Shown piece by piece: positions 49,088 to 59,378 of a DNA stretch of 64,000 nucleotides (positions are counted from its first letter, which is position 1; the number at the start of each line of letters is the position of its first letter). The stretch spans positions 2,852,001 through 2,916,000 of the forward strand of contig CP062007.1 of NCBI GenBank assembly GCA_022749295.1, in the 5' to 3' direction. A model generated the notes under the pieces. The model had not been told where the DNA came from. It saw nothing but the letters and a program-made list of their open reading frames with translations, and did not search any database. The stretch comes from Flavobacteriaceae bacterium GSB9 (GTDB taxonomy: Bacteria > Bacteroidota > Bacteroidia > Flavobacteriales > Flavobacteriaceae). A program made the translations under genes and the position numbers.

Positions 49088-51832
49088 ATGGATAAATTTT
49101 CGTTTTTAAACGCAGCACATACAGCATTTTTTGCAGATTTATACGAGCAGTACCTTCAAAATCCAGATGCAATAGAGCCAAGTTGGAGAGCCTTCTTTCA
49201 AGGTTACGATTTTGGTAGTGAAAATTATGGAATGGATGGCGAGATAGTAGATGGTGTGTCTGCTCAAATGCCTGAATACCTCCAAAAGGAATTTCAGGTT
49301 ATTAAATTAATTGACGGCTACAGAATGCGTGGCCATTTGTTTACCAAAACCAATCCTGTACGTGATAGAAGAACGTATTCCCCAACTCTAGACATTGAAA
49401 ATTTTGGTCTTTCCGAAAACGATTTAGATACGGTTTTTAATGCCGGTGAAATTTTAGGGATTGGCGCTCAAACACTTCGACAAATTATTGTTCACTTAAA
49501 GCGAATTTACTGTAGTTCTATTGGTGTGGAGTATATGTATTTGCGTAACCCAGAGGTGATTTCTTGGTGGCAGGGCAATTTGAACTCCAATGATAATCAA
49601 CCCAATTTTTCGGTCGAAAAGAAGAAATATATTTTATCCAAAATAAACCAAGCCGTAACTTTTGAAAACTTTTTGCAAACAAAATATGTTGGGCAAAAGC
49701 GGTTTTCGTTAGAGGGAGGTGAGTCTTTAATACCAGCTATAAGTAACGTTCTATTCTATGCCGTTGAAAAATTTGACGTCAAAGAGTGCGTTTTAGGTAT
49801 GGCCCACCGTGGTCGGTTGAGTACATTGGTTAATATTTTCAGAAAACCTTTAAACGAGTTGTTTAACGAATTTGATGGAAAAGATTTCGAAGATGAAAAT
49901 ATTGATGGCGACGTAAAATATCACTTAGGTTTAACGCTAGATAAAACCTATCAAAATGGGAAAACTATCAAAATGAATTTGGTGCCTAACCCATCCCATC
50001 TTGAAACTGTTGCTCCAGTGGCAGAAGGAATTACCAGAGCTAAGATTGACAATGACTATGACGGAGACGATTCTAAAATAATCCCCATAATTGTGCACGG
50101 CGACGCTGCCATTGCGGGGCAAGGCGTGGCTTATGAAGTAGCACAAATGAGCCAACTAAATGGTTATAAAACAGGAGGTACGGTTCATATTGTTGTTAAT
50201 AACCAAATAGGATTTACAACCAATTATTTGGATGCACGTTCCAGTACTTATTGTACCGATGTGGCCAAAGTTACCCTTTCACCGGTGATGCACGTTAATG
50301 CTGATGATGCTGAAGCCGTGGTTCATGCTGTTGAATTGGCCTTAGAGTACAGAATGCGATACAAGAAAGATGTTTATATCGACTTATTAGGATACAGAAA
50401 ATATGGTCACAACGAAGGTGATGAACCTAGGTTTACACAACCTAAACTTTACAAAGAAATAGCTAAACATCCTAATCCGTTTAAAATATACTCTGAGAAG
50501 CTTATCGCCGAAAATACAGTTGATAAAGCCTATGTAACCAATATGGTAGATGAGTTTAAAGATACTTTAGAGTCAGAATATGCCAAATCGAAAGAGGCCG
50601 ATTCATCTAAGGTAAGAGAGTTTATGCCAGCGCGTTGGGAAGGTTTTGAACGTAGAGGTATCGAGGCGATGCTAGAATCAATGGAAACGGGCTATGCTGA
50701 AGAAAAGCTAAAGCATATTTCAAAAATTGTCTCTACAGTTCCAGAAGGCGTTAAGTTTTTAAGAAAAGCTGAGCGTATTTTAGAAGGGCGTTCAAAAATG
50801 GTTTTTGAAACCGATACCCTTGATTGGGGCATGGCCGAAACTTTGGCCTATGGAAGTTTGTTGGAAGAAGGCTATAACGTGCGTATATCAGGACAAGACG
50901 TAGAGCGCGGTACCTTTAGTCACCGTCATGCCATTTTAAGGGACGAAAAATCTGAAGAGCGTATTAATCTTTTAAACACTAATTCAGATAATAAAGGCGA
51001 AATGTATATTTACAATTCCTTTTTATCGGAGTATGGTGTTTTAGGTTTCGACTATGGTTATGCTATGGCAAACCCAAACACATTAACCATTTGGGAAGCG
51101 CAGTTTGGAGATTTCAGTAACGGTGCCCAGATTATTTTCGATCAATATTTATCGGCAGCCGAAGACAAGTGGAAATCACAAAACGGTATTGTTGTACTTT
51201 TGCCCCATGGATATGAAGGGCAAGGATCTGAGCATTCATCAGCTAGAATAGAACGCTACCTACAATTATGCGGAAATGACAATATGGTGGTTGCCGATTG
51301 TACGACACCAGCTAATATGTTCCATCTGTTACGTCGTCAAATGAAACGCGATTTCAGAAAACCGCTAATCGTATTTACCCCAAAGAGTTTATTGCGTCAT
51401 CCTAAAGCGGTGTCGTCAATTAGCGAATTGGCTTCAGGAAAATTCCAAGAGGTTATAGACGATACAATAGAACCTAAAAACGTTAAAAAACTAGTGTTCT
51501 GTACCGGTAAATTCTATTACGATCTATTGGAAGAAAGAGAATCACTGAATAGAGATGATGTTGCCTTAGTTAGAATAGAACAGCTGTTTCCACTTCACTT
51601 AGGTAAAATCCAAGAAGTAATTAATCGTTATGCCAACGTAGAAAAATACGTTTGGGCTCAAGAAGAACCTAAAAATATGGGCGCGTGGATGCATATGGCT
51701 CAACGCATGGACTTGGTTAAATTGGAAGTATGTTCTAGACCATATAGTTCCGTTCCGGCACCAGGTTCTAGTACCAGAGATAAGAGAAGGCAAAAACGTG
51801 TTATAAACGATGTTTTTGACATCACTGAATAA
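49088..51832 (+). CDS. sucA: 2-oxoglutarate dehydrogenase E1 component
   Basis: 914 residues. The N-terminal segment NAAHTAFFADLYEQYLQNP is the usual E1o lead. ThDP binding is seen in HGDAAIAGQGVAYE and HIVVNNQIGFTT. Substrate/active-site region: GMAHRGRLSTLVN. C-terminal transketolase part: SGQDVERGTFSHRHAIL. Catalyses oxidative decarboxylation of 2-oxoglutarate with E2 (next gene) and E3. 39 bases precede sucB, so one operon. Confidence 0.97.
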   Translation: MDKFSFLNAAHTAFFADLYEQYLQNPDAIEPSWRAFFQGYDFGSENYGMDGEIVDGVSAQMPEYLQKEFQVIKLIDGYRMRGHLFTKTNPVRDRRTYSPTLDIENFGLSENDLDTVFNAGEILGIGAQTLRQIIVHLKRIYCSSIGVEYMYLRNPEVISWWQGNLNSNDNQPNFSVEKKKYILSKINQAVTFENFLQTKYVGQKRFSLEGGESLIPAISNVLFYAVEKFDVKECVLGMAHRGRLSTLVNIFRKPLNELFNEFDGKDFEDENIDGDVKYHLGLTLDKTYQNGKTIKMNLVPNPSHLETVAPVAEGITRAKIDNDYDGDDSKIIPIIVHGDAAIAGQGVAYEVAQMSQLNGYKTGGTVHIVVNNQIGFTTNYLDARSSTYCTDVAKVTLSPVMHVNADDAEAVVHAVELALEYRMRYKKDVYIDLLGYRKYGHNEGDEPRFTQPKLYKEIAKHPNPFKIYSEKLIAENTVDKAYVTNMVDEFKDTLESEYAKSKEADSSKVREFMPARWEGFERRGIEAMLESMETGYAEEKLKHISKIVSTVPEGVKFLRKAERILEGRSKMVFETDTLDWGMAETLAYGSLLEEGYNVRISGQDVERGTFSHRHAILRDEKSEERINLLNTNSDNKGEMYIYNSFLSEYGVLGFDYGYAMANPNTLTIWEAQFGDFSNGAQIIFDQYLSAAEDKWKSQNGIVVLLPHGYEGQGSEHSSARIERYLQLCGNDNMVVADCTTPANMFHLLRRQMKRDFRKPLIVFTPKSLLRHPKAVSSISELASGKFQEVIDDTIEPKNVKKLVFCTGKFYYDLLEERESLNRDDVALVRIEQLFPLHLGKIQEVINRYANVEKYVWAQEEPKNMGAWMHMAQRMDLVKLEVCSRPYSSVPAPGSSTRDKRRQKRVINDVFDITE

Positions 51833-51871
51833 AAACAAAAAGAATTTAAGATACCATTAAAATTATAAAGA

Positions 51872-53083
51872 ATGATTTTAGAAATGAAAGTTCCTTCGCC
51901 AGGGGAATCTATTACGGAAGTTGAAATAGCAACATGGCTTGTAGAAGATGGAGATTATGTTGAAAAAGACCAAGCTATAGCAGAGGTAGATAGCGATAAG
52001 GCTACTTTAGAGTTGCCTGCTGAAGCTAGTGGTACCATTACCCTAAAAGCAGAAGAAGGTGATGCGGTTGCTGTTGGCGCTGTAGTTTGCTTAATTGATA
52101 CGGATGCTGAGAAGCCAGAAGGCGACGAGGCTCCAAAAGAAGAAAAGAAAGAAGAAGCTCCTAAAGAAGAAGCTTCAAAAGCATCTGCACCAGAGTCTAA
52201 AACGTATGCGACAGGAAGTGCCAGTCCTGCCGCAAAAAAGATTTTGGCCGAGAAAGATATTGAAGCATCCTCAGTTAAAGGAACAGGAAAAGATGGAAGA
52301 GTAACTAAAGACGACGCTGTTAAAGCAGTACCCTCTATGGGAACACCAACTGGTGGAAATAGAGGCACGTCTCGCACTAAAATGTCGATGTTACGCCGCA
52401 AGGTAGCCGAGCGATTAGTTGAGGCTAAAAATACAACGGCCATGTTAACCACCTTTAACGAGGTTGATATGTCGCCAATATTTGCATTGCGTTCAGAATA
52501 TAAAGAAACCTTTAAGTCTAAACATGGTGTTAGCCTTGGGTTTATGAGTTTCTTTACAAAAGCTGTGGTACGTGCTTTGGAAATGTACCCTGCAGTAAAC
52601 TCGATGATTGACGGAAAGGAAATGCTAACCTATGAGTTTTGCGATATCAGTATTGCCGTTTCCGGACCAAAAGGTCTAATGGTGCCTGTAATACGAAATG
52701 CAGAGAATTTAAGCTTTAGAGGTGTAGAGTCTGAAGTAAAGCGTTTAGCGCTTCGTGCCAGAGATGGTCAAATTACAGTTGATGAAATGACCGGTGGTAC
52801 CTTTACAATTACCAACGGAGGTGTTTTTGGCAGTATGTTATCTACACCAATCATTAATCCACCGCAAAGTGGTATTTTAGGTATGCATAATATCGTTGAG
52901 CGTCCTGTAGCCATTGATGGAAAAGTAGAAATTCGTCCTATCATGTATGTTGCACTATCTTACGACCATAGAATTATTGATGGTAAGGAGAGTGTGGGAT
53001 TCTTAGTGGCCGTTAAAGAAGCTCTAGAAAACCCTATTGAACTGTTGATGGATAATGATGTTAAAAAAGCGTTAGAATTATAA
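51872..53083 (+). CDS. sucB: Dihydrolipoyllysine succinyltransferase E2 (2-oxoglutarate dehydrogenase)
   Basis: 403 residues. One lipoyl domain with lipoyl-lysine K43 ([13 protein letters not shown]), an Ala/Lys/Glu linker, a peripheral-subunit-binding domain ([22 protein letters not shown]) and the catalytic domain with YDHRIIDG (H366, D370). Transfers succinyl to CoA. Symbol sucB/odhB. Second gene of the operon; terminator at 53122. Confidence 0.97.
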   Translation: MILEMKVPSPGESITEVEIATWLVEDGDYVEKDQAIAEVDSDKATLELPAEASGTITLKAEEGDAVAVGAVVCLIDTDAEKPEGDEAPKEEKKEEAPKEEASKASAPESKTYATGSASPAAKKILAEKDIEASSVKGTGKDGRVTKDDAVKAVPSMGTPTGGNRGTSRTKMSMLRRKVAERLVEAKNTTAMLTTFNEVDMSPIFALRSEYKETFKSKHGVSLGFMSFFTKAVVRALEMYPAVNSMIDGKEMLTYEFCDISIAVSGPKGLMVPVIRNAENLSFRGVESEVKRLALRARDGQITVDEMTGGTFTITNGGVFGSMLSTPIINPPQSGILGMHNIVERPVAIDGKVEIRPIMYVALSYDHRIIDGKESVGFLVAVKEALENPIELLMDNDVKKALEL

Positions 53084-53121
53084 AAAAAGGAGTGTTTCCT
53101 TTGCTTTAAAATATTAGTGTT

Positions 53122-53155
53122 AAAAGCATCCTACATTATTTAGGATGCTTTTTTA
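53122..53155 (+). terminator. Terminator after sucB
   Basis: AAAAGCATCCTA (53122-53133) and TAGGATGCTTTT (53141-53152), perfect stem and T run. The last bases also hold the TATTTTTG -7 element (53154-53161) of pth. Confidence 0.85.
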
Positions 53156-53180
53156 TTTTTGCACAAAACAACGAACTTCT

Positions 53181-53807
53181 ATGTGGGCATTTTTAAAGCA
53201 ATTATTTAAGAAAAAAACGCATTCAGAAGAACGAGATGTTATGAAAAAATTTTTGATAGTGGGCTTGGGTAATATTGGTGAAAAGTATGCAAACACACGC
53301 CATAACATAGGTTTTAAAGTGTTAGATTATTTTGCGAGCCAAGAAGATTTGACTTTTGAGACCCAAAAATTGGGTGATGTGGCAACCTATAAATTAAAAG
53401 GACGAACCTTTATTTTTTTAAAGCCCAGTACCTATATGAATTTAAGTGGGAAAGCTGTTGTGTATTGGATGACCAAAGAAAAAATTCCAATGGAGAACCT
53501 TTTAGTGATTACTGACGATTTGAACTTGCCCTTTGGAAGCATCCGATTAAAAACTAAAGGCAGCGACGGAGGCCATAATGGGTTAAAGGATATTCAGCAT
53601 AAATTAAATACCACAAAATACAACCGATTTAGGTTCGGAATTAGTGATGCATTTGGTAAAGGTCGACAAATTGATTATGTTTTGGGCGAATGGACAGACG
53701 AAGAAACCAGTCAGTTGAGGGAGCGATTGGAGAAATCCTCAGAGCTGATTAAATCTTTTGTTCTAGCCGGTGTCAATAATACTATGAATGCTTTTAACGG
53801 CAAATAA
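53181..53807 (+). CDS. pth: Peptidyl-tRNA hydrolase
   Basis: 208 residues from ATG 53181 (MWAFLKQLFKKKTHSEERDV). This start is chosen because the -7 element TATTTTTG at 53154-53161 ends just upstream; the frame extends further to 53145, which overlaps the promoter. Core motifs: VGLGNIGEKYANTRHNIGF (catalytic His in NTRHN), PSTYMNLSGKAV, GSDGGHNGLKDI. Releases tRNA from stalled peptidyl-tRNA. The N-terminal extension of about 20 residues is a flavobacterial feature. Confidence 0.94.
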   Translation: MWAFLKQLFKKKTHSEERDVMKKFLIVGLGNIGEKYANTRHNIGFKVLDYFASQEDLTFETQKLGDVATYKLKGRTFIFLKPSTYMNLSGKAVVYWMTKEKIPMENLLVITDDLNLPFGSIRLKTKGSDGGHNGLKDIQHKLNTTKYNRFRFGISDAFGKGRQIDYVLGEWTDEETSQLRERLEKSSELIKSFVLAGVNNTMNAFNGK

Positions 53808-53839
53808 AGCACAGGTTAAAAGTAACTTTTAGTGGAACC

Positions 53840-56800
53840 TTATTCAATGACTATTTTCTTTGTCGATTGCATTAGGCCATCATTAACTTTTAAAATGTAG
53901 ATACCCGATTGGGTAGTCTTCAGCCTTACGGTTTCACTAAAATCTCCCGCCTCTTTATACGTTTTATGATAAATAATTCGTCCACTAACATCAAAAAGGT
54001 CAACCGCTATTTTGCTTGCAGAAGTACTTCGTAATTTTATGGTAAATTCACCGCGATTAGGGTTTGGAAACACTTGAAAATCTTCGAAGTCAAACGCTTT
54101 AATGCTCAAGGCGGCTTCAATGCTTAATTTGTAATCTTCAATTTCGCCGTCAAAATTATTTTCGCATGCAGTTGGTTCTCCATCATCTTTGTACTTTGTA
54201 GCTACGCGCATTATAGTATTTCCTAAAATCGCATCATTAGGAACCGTAATTGATAGTGGTGAATTGTTGGTAGGGCCATCGGCTACATTAAAGGCATCAC
54301 CTAAATCGTATTCCTCTCCAGGGTCGTCAAAACTACAGTTTTGGTTCCAGTCTATCCAAACCTTGGTAGTGGTTTCGTAAGCACCATCATTGGGGTCGGT
54401 GTTGGCGTTTACCGTTAGATCATATGTACTGTTTCGGTTTACGGTAGTGGAAGTTGTTGTAAAATCGGAATAAGCAGATTTGCCTGATGCATTATCAATG
54501 GTATTAAATTGCACAAGTGTAGTACTTGTTTGATAATCGAGATTGCCTGATGCAATACAAATGGAATTGAAAAAAGGAAAATCTACATAAACGTTTTTGG
54601 TTTGTGTTGTGGCCGTACCAGTAATAACGATATTGTAATTGCCTTGCGATACATCGTCTAAATTACCTATGGTCATGGTTGCAGTACCGGAATTACTCAA
54701 ATTTGTTGGCGAAAATGAAACGGTAGCACCTCCTGGCACACCGGAAGCGCTGAATGTGGTAGTTTCAGAAAACCCATTTACCGCAACATATTCAAAATTA
54801 AACGTAGCACTGTTGTCGCCACAACTAATTGGAGATAAAGTTGGTTCAACAATAAAAAAGCCGGGATTTGTTGAAATTGAAAAATCAAAATCAGAGACGT
54901 CGTAAAAAATATTATCGGCAGCTTCAATTAATATACGTGCTGTATTGGTATCTGCAATTGCGGGCACGGTGTAAGTGTACGAACCATCGTTAGCTGTGTT
55001 TGAAACTATGGTTGTAGGAAAGGTTTTGCCACTATCAGTTGATAATTTAATATTTACAAACTGGCAATTTATAGTGGCTGCATCTGCAGTTTGTCCAACA
55101 TTCCATTCTATGGTTTGTGTTGTGGTTTGTGCCCAATTAACAGGATTGTTTGCAGTAAAAGGTTCGGTGCTATTTACGGTAATTTGCATAAAGTCTACAT
55201 CGGTTTGTCCACCACCATTCGTTCCAATAACATCGTTGTCCCTTACGGTTAAAGCAAATTCCATGGTTCTGTTAACCGAGGGCAGTTTTTCCCAATCGGT
55301 TGAGCCATTGGTTGTAAGGTAATCAGGGAAATCAGGAAAATATCTTGTGCTGTTATTTGTGCCTTCATAAGATCGAAATAATGGACCTGTAGTATTGCTT
55401 TCTTCAGGTGCTCCCGCCGCTCCCAAATCGTATTGCTCCCACGTATAAGTATGGGTGCTTATGCCATCGGGGTCGGTTGAGTTTCCGGTAAGCTTGAAGG
55501 CTGTTGAAATGGGAATGGTGTAATTGTTCCCTGCGTTTGCTAGGGGGGCTGAATTTCCTGTGGCCGTTTGTGTGGCGCAAGTACTCAGGCCTGTGGTTAT
55601 GTTGTCCCAAATCATTTGAATACTTTTTTGATGAAAATAGGCATCGCTGCTCAGTTGCACGTTCTGTGATGAGCATAAGCCAGCATAGGCCATAATTGTT
55701 GAGCCACTACCCGGTTCGTAGGCATTGCTTGAACTTCTGTTACCGCTACAACTTCCCGTGTTGCCGTTAAAGGTGTGGGGAGCTCCAAATTGATGTCCCA
55801 TTTCGTGAGCCACAAAATCGATATCGTAGGCATCGCCAACAGGAACAGATGACCCCGTAATACCCATGGCTTTCTGCTCGTCTACACATGGGGAATTTAA
55901 TGTGGCGTAACCGCCGCCGCCGGTACTAAATGTATGGCCAATATCATAATTTTCTGGAAGTATGGTACTGTTTATAACAGATTGGCTTTGGTCAATTAAA
56001 ATTTCGGCATCGTTGTTGTCAAAACTGTCAGAGTCAATAAAAATAATATCGGTATTGTCAATCAATACCATTTTAATGGATAAATCGCGCTGAAAAATAG
56101 CATTAACACGTGTCATGGTTGTTACCATAGCGTTCAAAACTTCAATTTTTTTATCAGCTTCGCTGTCACTTGGTGATAAACCAGCAGCCATCCAGTGGAA
56201 CTCTGAATATTCAATAGTAGAGGCTAAAGCCAGCCTAAACGTTCTTAAAATGCCATCATTGGCGTTTTTAAAGGATTTTGTGGTTTTGGTTGTGTTTTTT
56301 GCTGTATTAATGGTTTCTTCAAAATAACATTCAAAACCTTTTTTTAAGTTGGGCAGATCTCCCTTGTTGTAAACAATGTAGGTGTTGTTCTCTGTATAGG
56401 GGTCGATAAACTGCACACCATTTTCAGTTGAAAATACCATAGCATGAAGGCCACGTGTAGTCAGGCTAAAAGCTATACTCGAAGCGTGGTTATTAATGTT
56501 TTGGCCAATAAAAGTTCTTATGTTTGGATGTTTGGCTTGAAAATCGGGTTCTAAAATTGAAGATTCTTCAACTTTAAACGTTTCTAGCTCGCCCGAACTG
56601 TTTGGGAAGTTTATTAAAACATTGGAAGCATCCTTTGTTGAGGTTCTATGGGCTTTTGTTAGAGTTGTTTTCAGTTTTTCTATATCCAATTGAAAGTAGC
56701 CAGCCTTTGAAGGTTCTGTTTTCCTAACAAACTTTTTTCCCGTCAGGGTAGGTGTTTTAGTCCACAAGCCTTGTTGGTTTTGGGAAAACACATTAGTAGA

Positions 56801-56854
56801 AATACATAAAAACAGTATGGCGAGAGCGGTTAAATTTCTTGTAAAAAGATTCAT
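53840..56854 (-). CDS. Secreted reprolysin-type zinc metalloprotease with T9SS sorting domain
   Basis: 1004 residues; signal peptide ending VFSQ. A propeptide-like region (to about 200) precedes the M12B/metzincin domain with zinc site FVAHEMGHQFGAPHTF. Then come Ig-like/proprotein-like domains, a GEVED domain (VWIDWNQNCSFDDPGEEYDLG) and a C-terminal type A T9SS sorting domain (VFPNPNRGEFTIKL, YILKVNDG). Exported through the Bacteroidota type 9 system and probably surface-attached or released. Degrades extracellular proteins; substrate unknown. Confidence 0.93.
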   Translation of the reverse strand: MNLFTRNLTALAILFLCISTNVFSQNQQGLWTKTPTLTGKKFVRKTEPSKAGYFQLDIEKLKTTLTKAHRTSTKDASNVLINFPNSSGELETFKVEESSILEPDFQAKHPNIRTFIGQNINNHASSIAFSLTTRGLHAMVFSTENGVQFIDPYTENNTYIVYNKGDLPNLKKGFECYFEETINTAKNTTKTTKSFKNANDGILRTFRLALASTIEYSEFHWMAAGLSPSDSEADKKIEVLNAMVTTMTRVNAIFQRDLSIKMVLIDNTDIIFIDSDSFDNNDAEILIDQSQSVINSTILPENYDIGHTFSTGGGGYATLNSPCVDEQKAMGITGSSVPVGDAYDIDFVAHEMGHQFGAPHTFNGNTGSCSGNRSSSNAYEPGSGSTIMAYAGLCSSQNVQLSSDAYFHQKSIQMIWDNITTGLSTCATQTATGNSAPLANAGNNYTIPISTAFKLTGNSTDPDGISTHTYTWEQYDLGAAGAPEESNTTGPLFRSYEGTNNSTRYFPDFPDYLTTNGSTDWEKLPSVNRTMEFALTVRDNDVIGTNGGGQTDVDFMQITVNSTEPFTANNPVNWAQTTTQTIEWNVGQTADAATINCQFVNIKLSTDSGKTFPTTIVSNTANDGSYTYTVPAIADTNTARILIEAADNIFYDVSDFDFSISTNPGFFIVEPTLSPISCGDNSATFNFEYVAVNGFSETTTFSASGVPGGATVSFSPTNLSNSGTATMTIGNLDDVSQGNYNIVITGTATTQTKNVYVDFPFFNSICIASGNLDYQTSTTLVQFNTIDNASGKSAYSDFTTTSTTVNRNSTYDLTVNANTDPNDGAYETTTKVWIDWNQNCSFDDPGEEYDLGDAFNVADGPTNNSPLSITVPNDAILGNTIMRVATKYKDDGEPTACENNFDGEIEDYKLSIEAALSIKAFDFEDFQVFPNPNRGEFTIKLRSTSASKIAVDLFDVSGRIIYHKTYKEAGDFSETVRLKTTQSGIYILKVNDGLMQSTKKIVIE

Positions 56855-57092
56855 AGCAATTGTTGTTTGTGCATTGTAGCTGGCTAAAAATACTTTGTAT
56901 TAATATGAATTGCAAAAAATAAAAGCTGTTTTCAATAGCCAAAACATGTTTAAGCCATAAGTTTAGTATAAACTTTAAATTTACCTTGAAAAAGTAATGG
57001 GTTGCTAAAATAAACAGCAACTTTGGTTTTCTGTAAAAGCTTTCAGTTTGTTTTAAGATCTATTATACCTAGTTTTGTAGAAAATAATCGGC

Positions 57093-58028
57093 TTGAAAAC
57101 GAAGAGTAATTTAAATGCTTTAGAAAACCAAGAAACGGTAGTGACTATCGGGACTTTCGATGGGGTGCACATTGGGCATCAAAAAATAATAAAGCGCCTT
57201 ATTAAAACGGGTGCAGCGTTTGGGTTAAAATCTGTCATTCTTACTTTTTTCCCACATCCACGCATGGTTTTGCAAAAAGATTCGAACATAAAACTCATTA
57301 ATACCATTGATGAGCGCCACGGGATTTTAAATGCACTTGGGTTGGATTATTTAATTATTAAGACATTTACCCACGAGTTTTCAAGGCTGTCTGCAGAAGA
57401 TTTTGTGAAGCAAATTTTAGTGGATAAGCTTAATGCTAAAAAGGTGATTATAGGTTACGACCATCGTTTTGGACGAAATAGAAATGCTGATATCAACGAC
57501 TTGAAAGCCTTTGGTGAGATTTATGGTTTTCAAGTTGAAGAGATTTCGGCTCAGGATATCAACGATGTTTCGGTAAGTTCCACCAAAATAAGAACAGCAT
57601 TAAAGGAAGGCGATATTGCTAAGGCTAATGCTTATTTAGGATATAATTTTATGCTAACCGGTGTTGTTTCAAAAGGGAAGGGCTTGGGTAAGCAAATCCA
57701 CTATCCAACTGCTAATATCCACATTGAGGAAGATTATAAGCTCATTCCGAAAAAAGGGGCATATATAGTAAGCTCTAAAATAAATGGTCGTCTTTTTTAT
57801 GGCATGATGAATATTGGAACCAATCCAACGGTAAATGGTAGCCATCAAACCATTGAGGTGAACTTCTTTGATTTTGATGCAGATATTTATGGTGAAAAAA
57901 TTCAAGTCGACTTGTTGCAACGCCTCCGCGACGAAAAGAAATTTGAATCGGTTGAAGGTTTAAAAGAACAACTAGCCATAGATAAAAAAACGGCACTGGA
58001 ATATATTTCAAAACAAAATGCTCAATAA
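57093..58028 (+). CDS. ribF: Bifunctional riboflavin kinase/FAD synthetase
   Basis: 311 residues, start TTG at 57093 (no ATG before the conserved VVTIGTFDGVHIGHQ). The N-terminal FAD synthetase (nucleotidyltransferase) domain carries HIGH, FFPHPRMVL and the GYDHRFGRNR loop; C-terminal flavokinase has GKGLGKQIHYPTANI and MMNIGTNPTV. Converts riboflavin to FMN and FAD. Overlaps the HTTM gene by 11 bases. Confidence 0.94.
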   Translation: MKTKSNLNALENQETVVTIGTFDGVHIGHQKIIKRLIKTGAAFGLKSVILTFFPHPRMVLQKDSNIKLINTIDERHGILNALGLDYLIIKTFTHEFSRLSAEDFVKQILVDKLNAKKVIIGYDHRFGRNRNADINDLKAFGEIYGFQVEEISAQDINDVSVSSTKIRTALKEGDIAKANAYLGYNFMLTGVVSKGKGLGKQIHYPTANIHIEEDYKLIPKKGAYIVSSKINGRLFYGMMNIGTNPTVNGSHQTIEVNFFDFDADIYGEKIQVDLLQRLRDEKKFESVEGLKEQLAIDKKTALEYISKQNAQ

Positions 58029-59346
58029 TTGGCTGTTTAAATGCATTGATAATTCTGCATTAATAGTTTTCAGGATTATATTTGGCCTGTTGTGTTTTTT
58101 AGAATCGGTAGGTGCCATATTCACAGGTTGGGTAAAAGATGTACTTGTCACTCCTAAATTTACGTTTTCATTTATTGGTTTTGAGTGGTTACAACCACTT
58201 CCTGGCAACGGTATGTATATTTACTATACTGTAATGGGTGTTTTCGGTTTATTTATTATGCTGGGTTATAAGTATAGACTCAGTGTTGTAGGTTTTACGT
58301 TGATGTGGTCGGCAACTTACTTGATGCAAAAATCGTCATATAACAACCATTACTATCTGCTTATGTTGATTAGTAGTTTAATGGTTTTTCTGCCCGCTAA
58401 TAGATATGCTTCAATTGATGCTAAATTAAATCCGAAAATAGAACGTATTGATATGCCGCAATGGTGTCGTTGGGTCATTATTTTACAACTTTTTATTGTT
58501 TATACCTATGCTTCATTAGCGAAATTATACCCAGATTGGTTAAACACAACCGTCATGGAGTTGTTTATGGAAGCCAAGCAGCACTATGTTTTGATTGGTA
58601 ATTTGCTTCAGCAGAAATGGATGCATTATGTTTTAACCTATGGTGGAATTGTGTTTGATGGCTTAATTGTGCCGTTGCTACTTTACAAGCCCACTCGAAA
58701 ATATGCCTTTTGGGTATCTGTATTTTTTCATTTATTTAACTCTGTGGTGTTTCAAATAGGGATTTTTCCCTATTTAGCGTTGGCTTTTACATTGTTCTTT
58801 TTCGAACCAAAAACCATTCATAAGATTTTCTTAAAAAGAAAACCGTTTTATGACGGTCAAGCCGTAGTGCTTCCAAAGTATAAAAGCTTGTGGATAAGCG
58901 TTTTTTCAATATACTTTATAGTGCAAATAGGCCTGCCTTTAAGGCATCATTTTTTTGAAGATAATGTACTTTGGACCGAAGAAGGCCACAGACTGTCGTG
59001 GCGTATGATGCTTCGTACCAAAGGCGCACAAATTGCGTATTGGATAGAAGACAAGGAGACCAACAGACGCGAGTATGTTAATTTAAACGATTACTTAACG
59101 ACCAAACAAAAGCGGGCGGCCAGTACAAAGCCCGATGTTATATGGCAGTTTGCCCAGCACTTAAAGCAAGAATATGCGGCCAAAGGCAAAGCGATTGCGG
59201 TTTATGTAAATTGCAAAGTAAGTGTTAACGGCAAGCCATTTGAACCTTTAATAAATCCAGAAATAGATTTGGCTAATTCACCTTGGTATCCATTTAAACA
59301 CAGTGCTTGGATTTTACCTTCAAAACCCGGGCAAATAAATAAGTAA
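58018..59346 (+). CDS. HTTM-domain membrane protein (gamma-carboxylase-like)
   Basis: 442 residues. An N-terminal HTTM region with several membrane helices (IVFRIIFGLLCFLESVGA, YKYRLSVVGFTLMWSATYLMQK, NNHYYLLMLISSLMVFLPANRY) and C-terminal soluble domain. Related to vitamin K-dependent gamma-carboxylases, with the conserved YNNHYYL segment. Bacterial members have no firmly known substrate. Co-translated with ribF (ATG inside its 3' end). Confidence 0.87.
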   Translation: MLNNWLFKCIDNSALIVFRIIFGLLCFLESVGAIFTGWVKDVLVTPKFTFSFIGFEWLQPLPGNGMYIYYTVMGVFGLFIMLGYKYRLSVVGFTLMWSATYLMQKSSYNNHYYLLMLISSLMVFLPANRYASIDAKLNPKIERIDMPQWCRWVIILQLFIVYTYASLAKLYPDWLNTTVMELFMEAKQHYVLIGNLLQQKWMHYVLTYGGIVFDGLIVPLLLYKPTRKYAFWVSVFFHLFNSVVFQIGIFPYLALAFTLFFFEPKTIHKIFLKRKPFYDGQAVVLPKYKSLWISVFSIYFIVQIGLPLRHHFFEDNVLWTEEGHRLSWRMMLRTKGAQIAYWIEDKETNRREYVNLNDYLTTKQKRAASTKPDVIWQFAQHLKQEYAAKGKAIAVYVNCKVSVNGKPFEPLINPEIDLANSPWYPFKHSAWILPSKPGQINK

Positions 59347-59351
59347 TTCCT

Positions 59352-59359
59352 TAAATTTG
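59352..59359 (+). promoter_or_regulatory. -7 element of the serS promoter
   Basis: TAAATTTG matches TAnnTTTG, in the 32-base gap before the serS ATG, so serS can be transcribed on its own. Confidence 0.5.
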
Positions 59360-59378
59360 TCGCTTAAATTTTCACTAC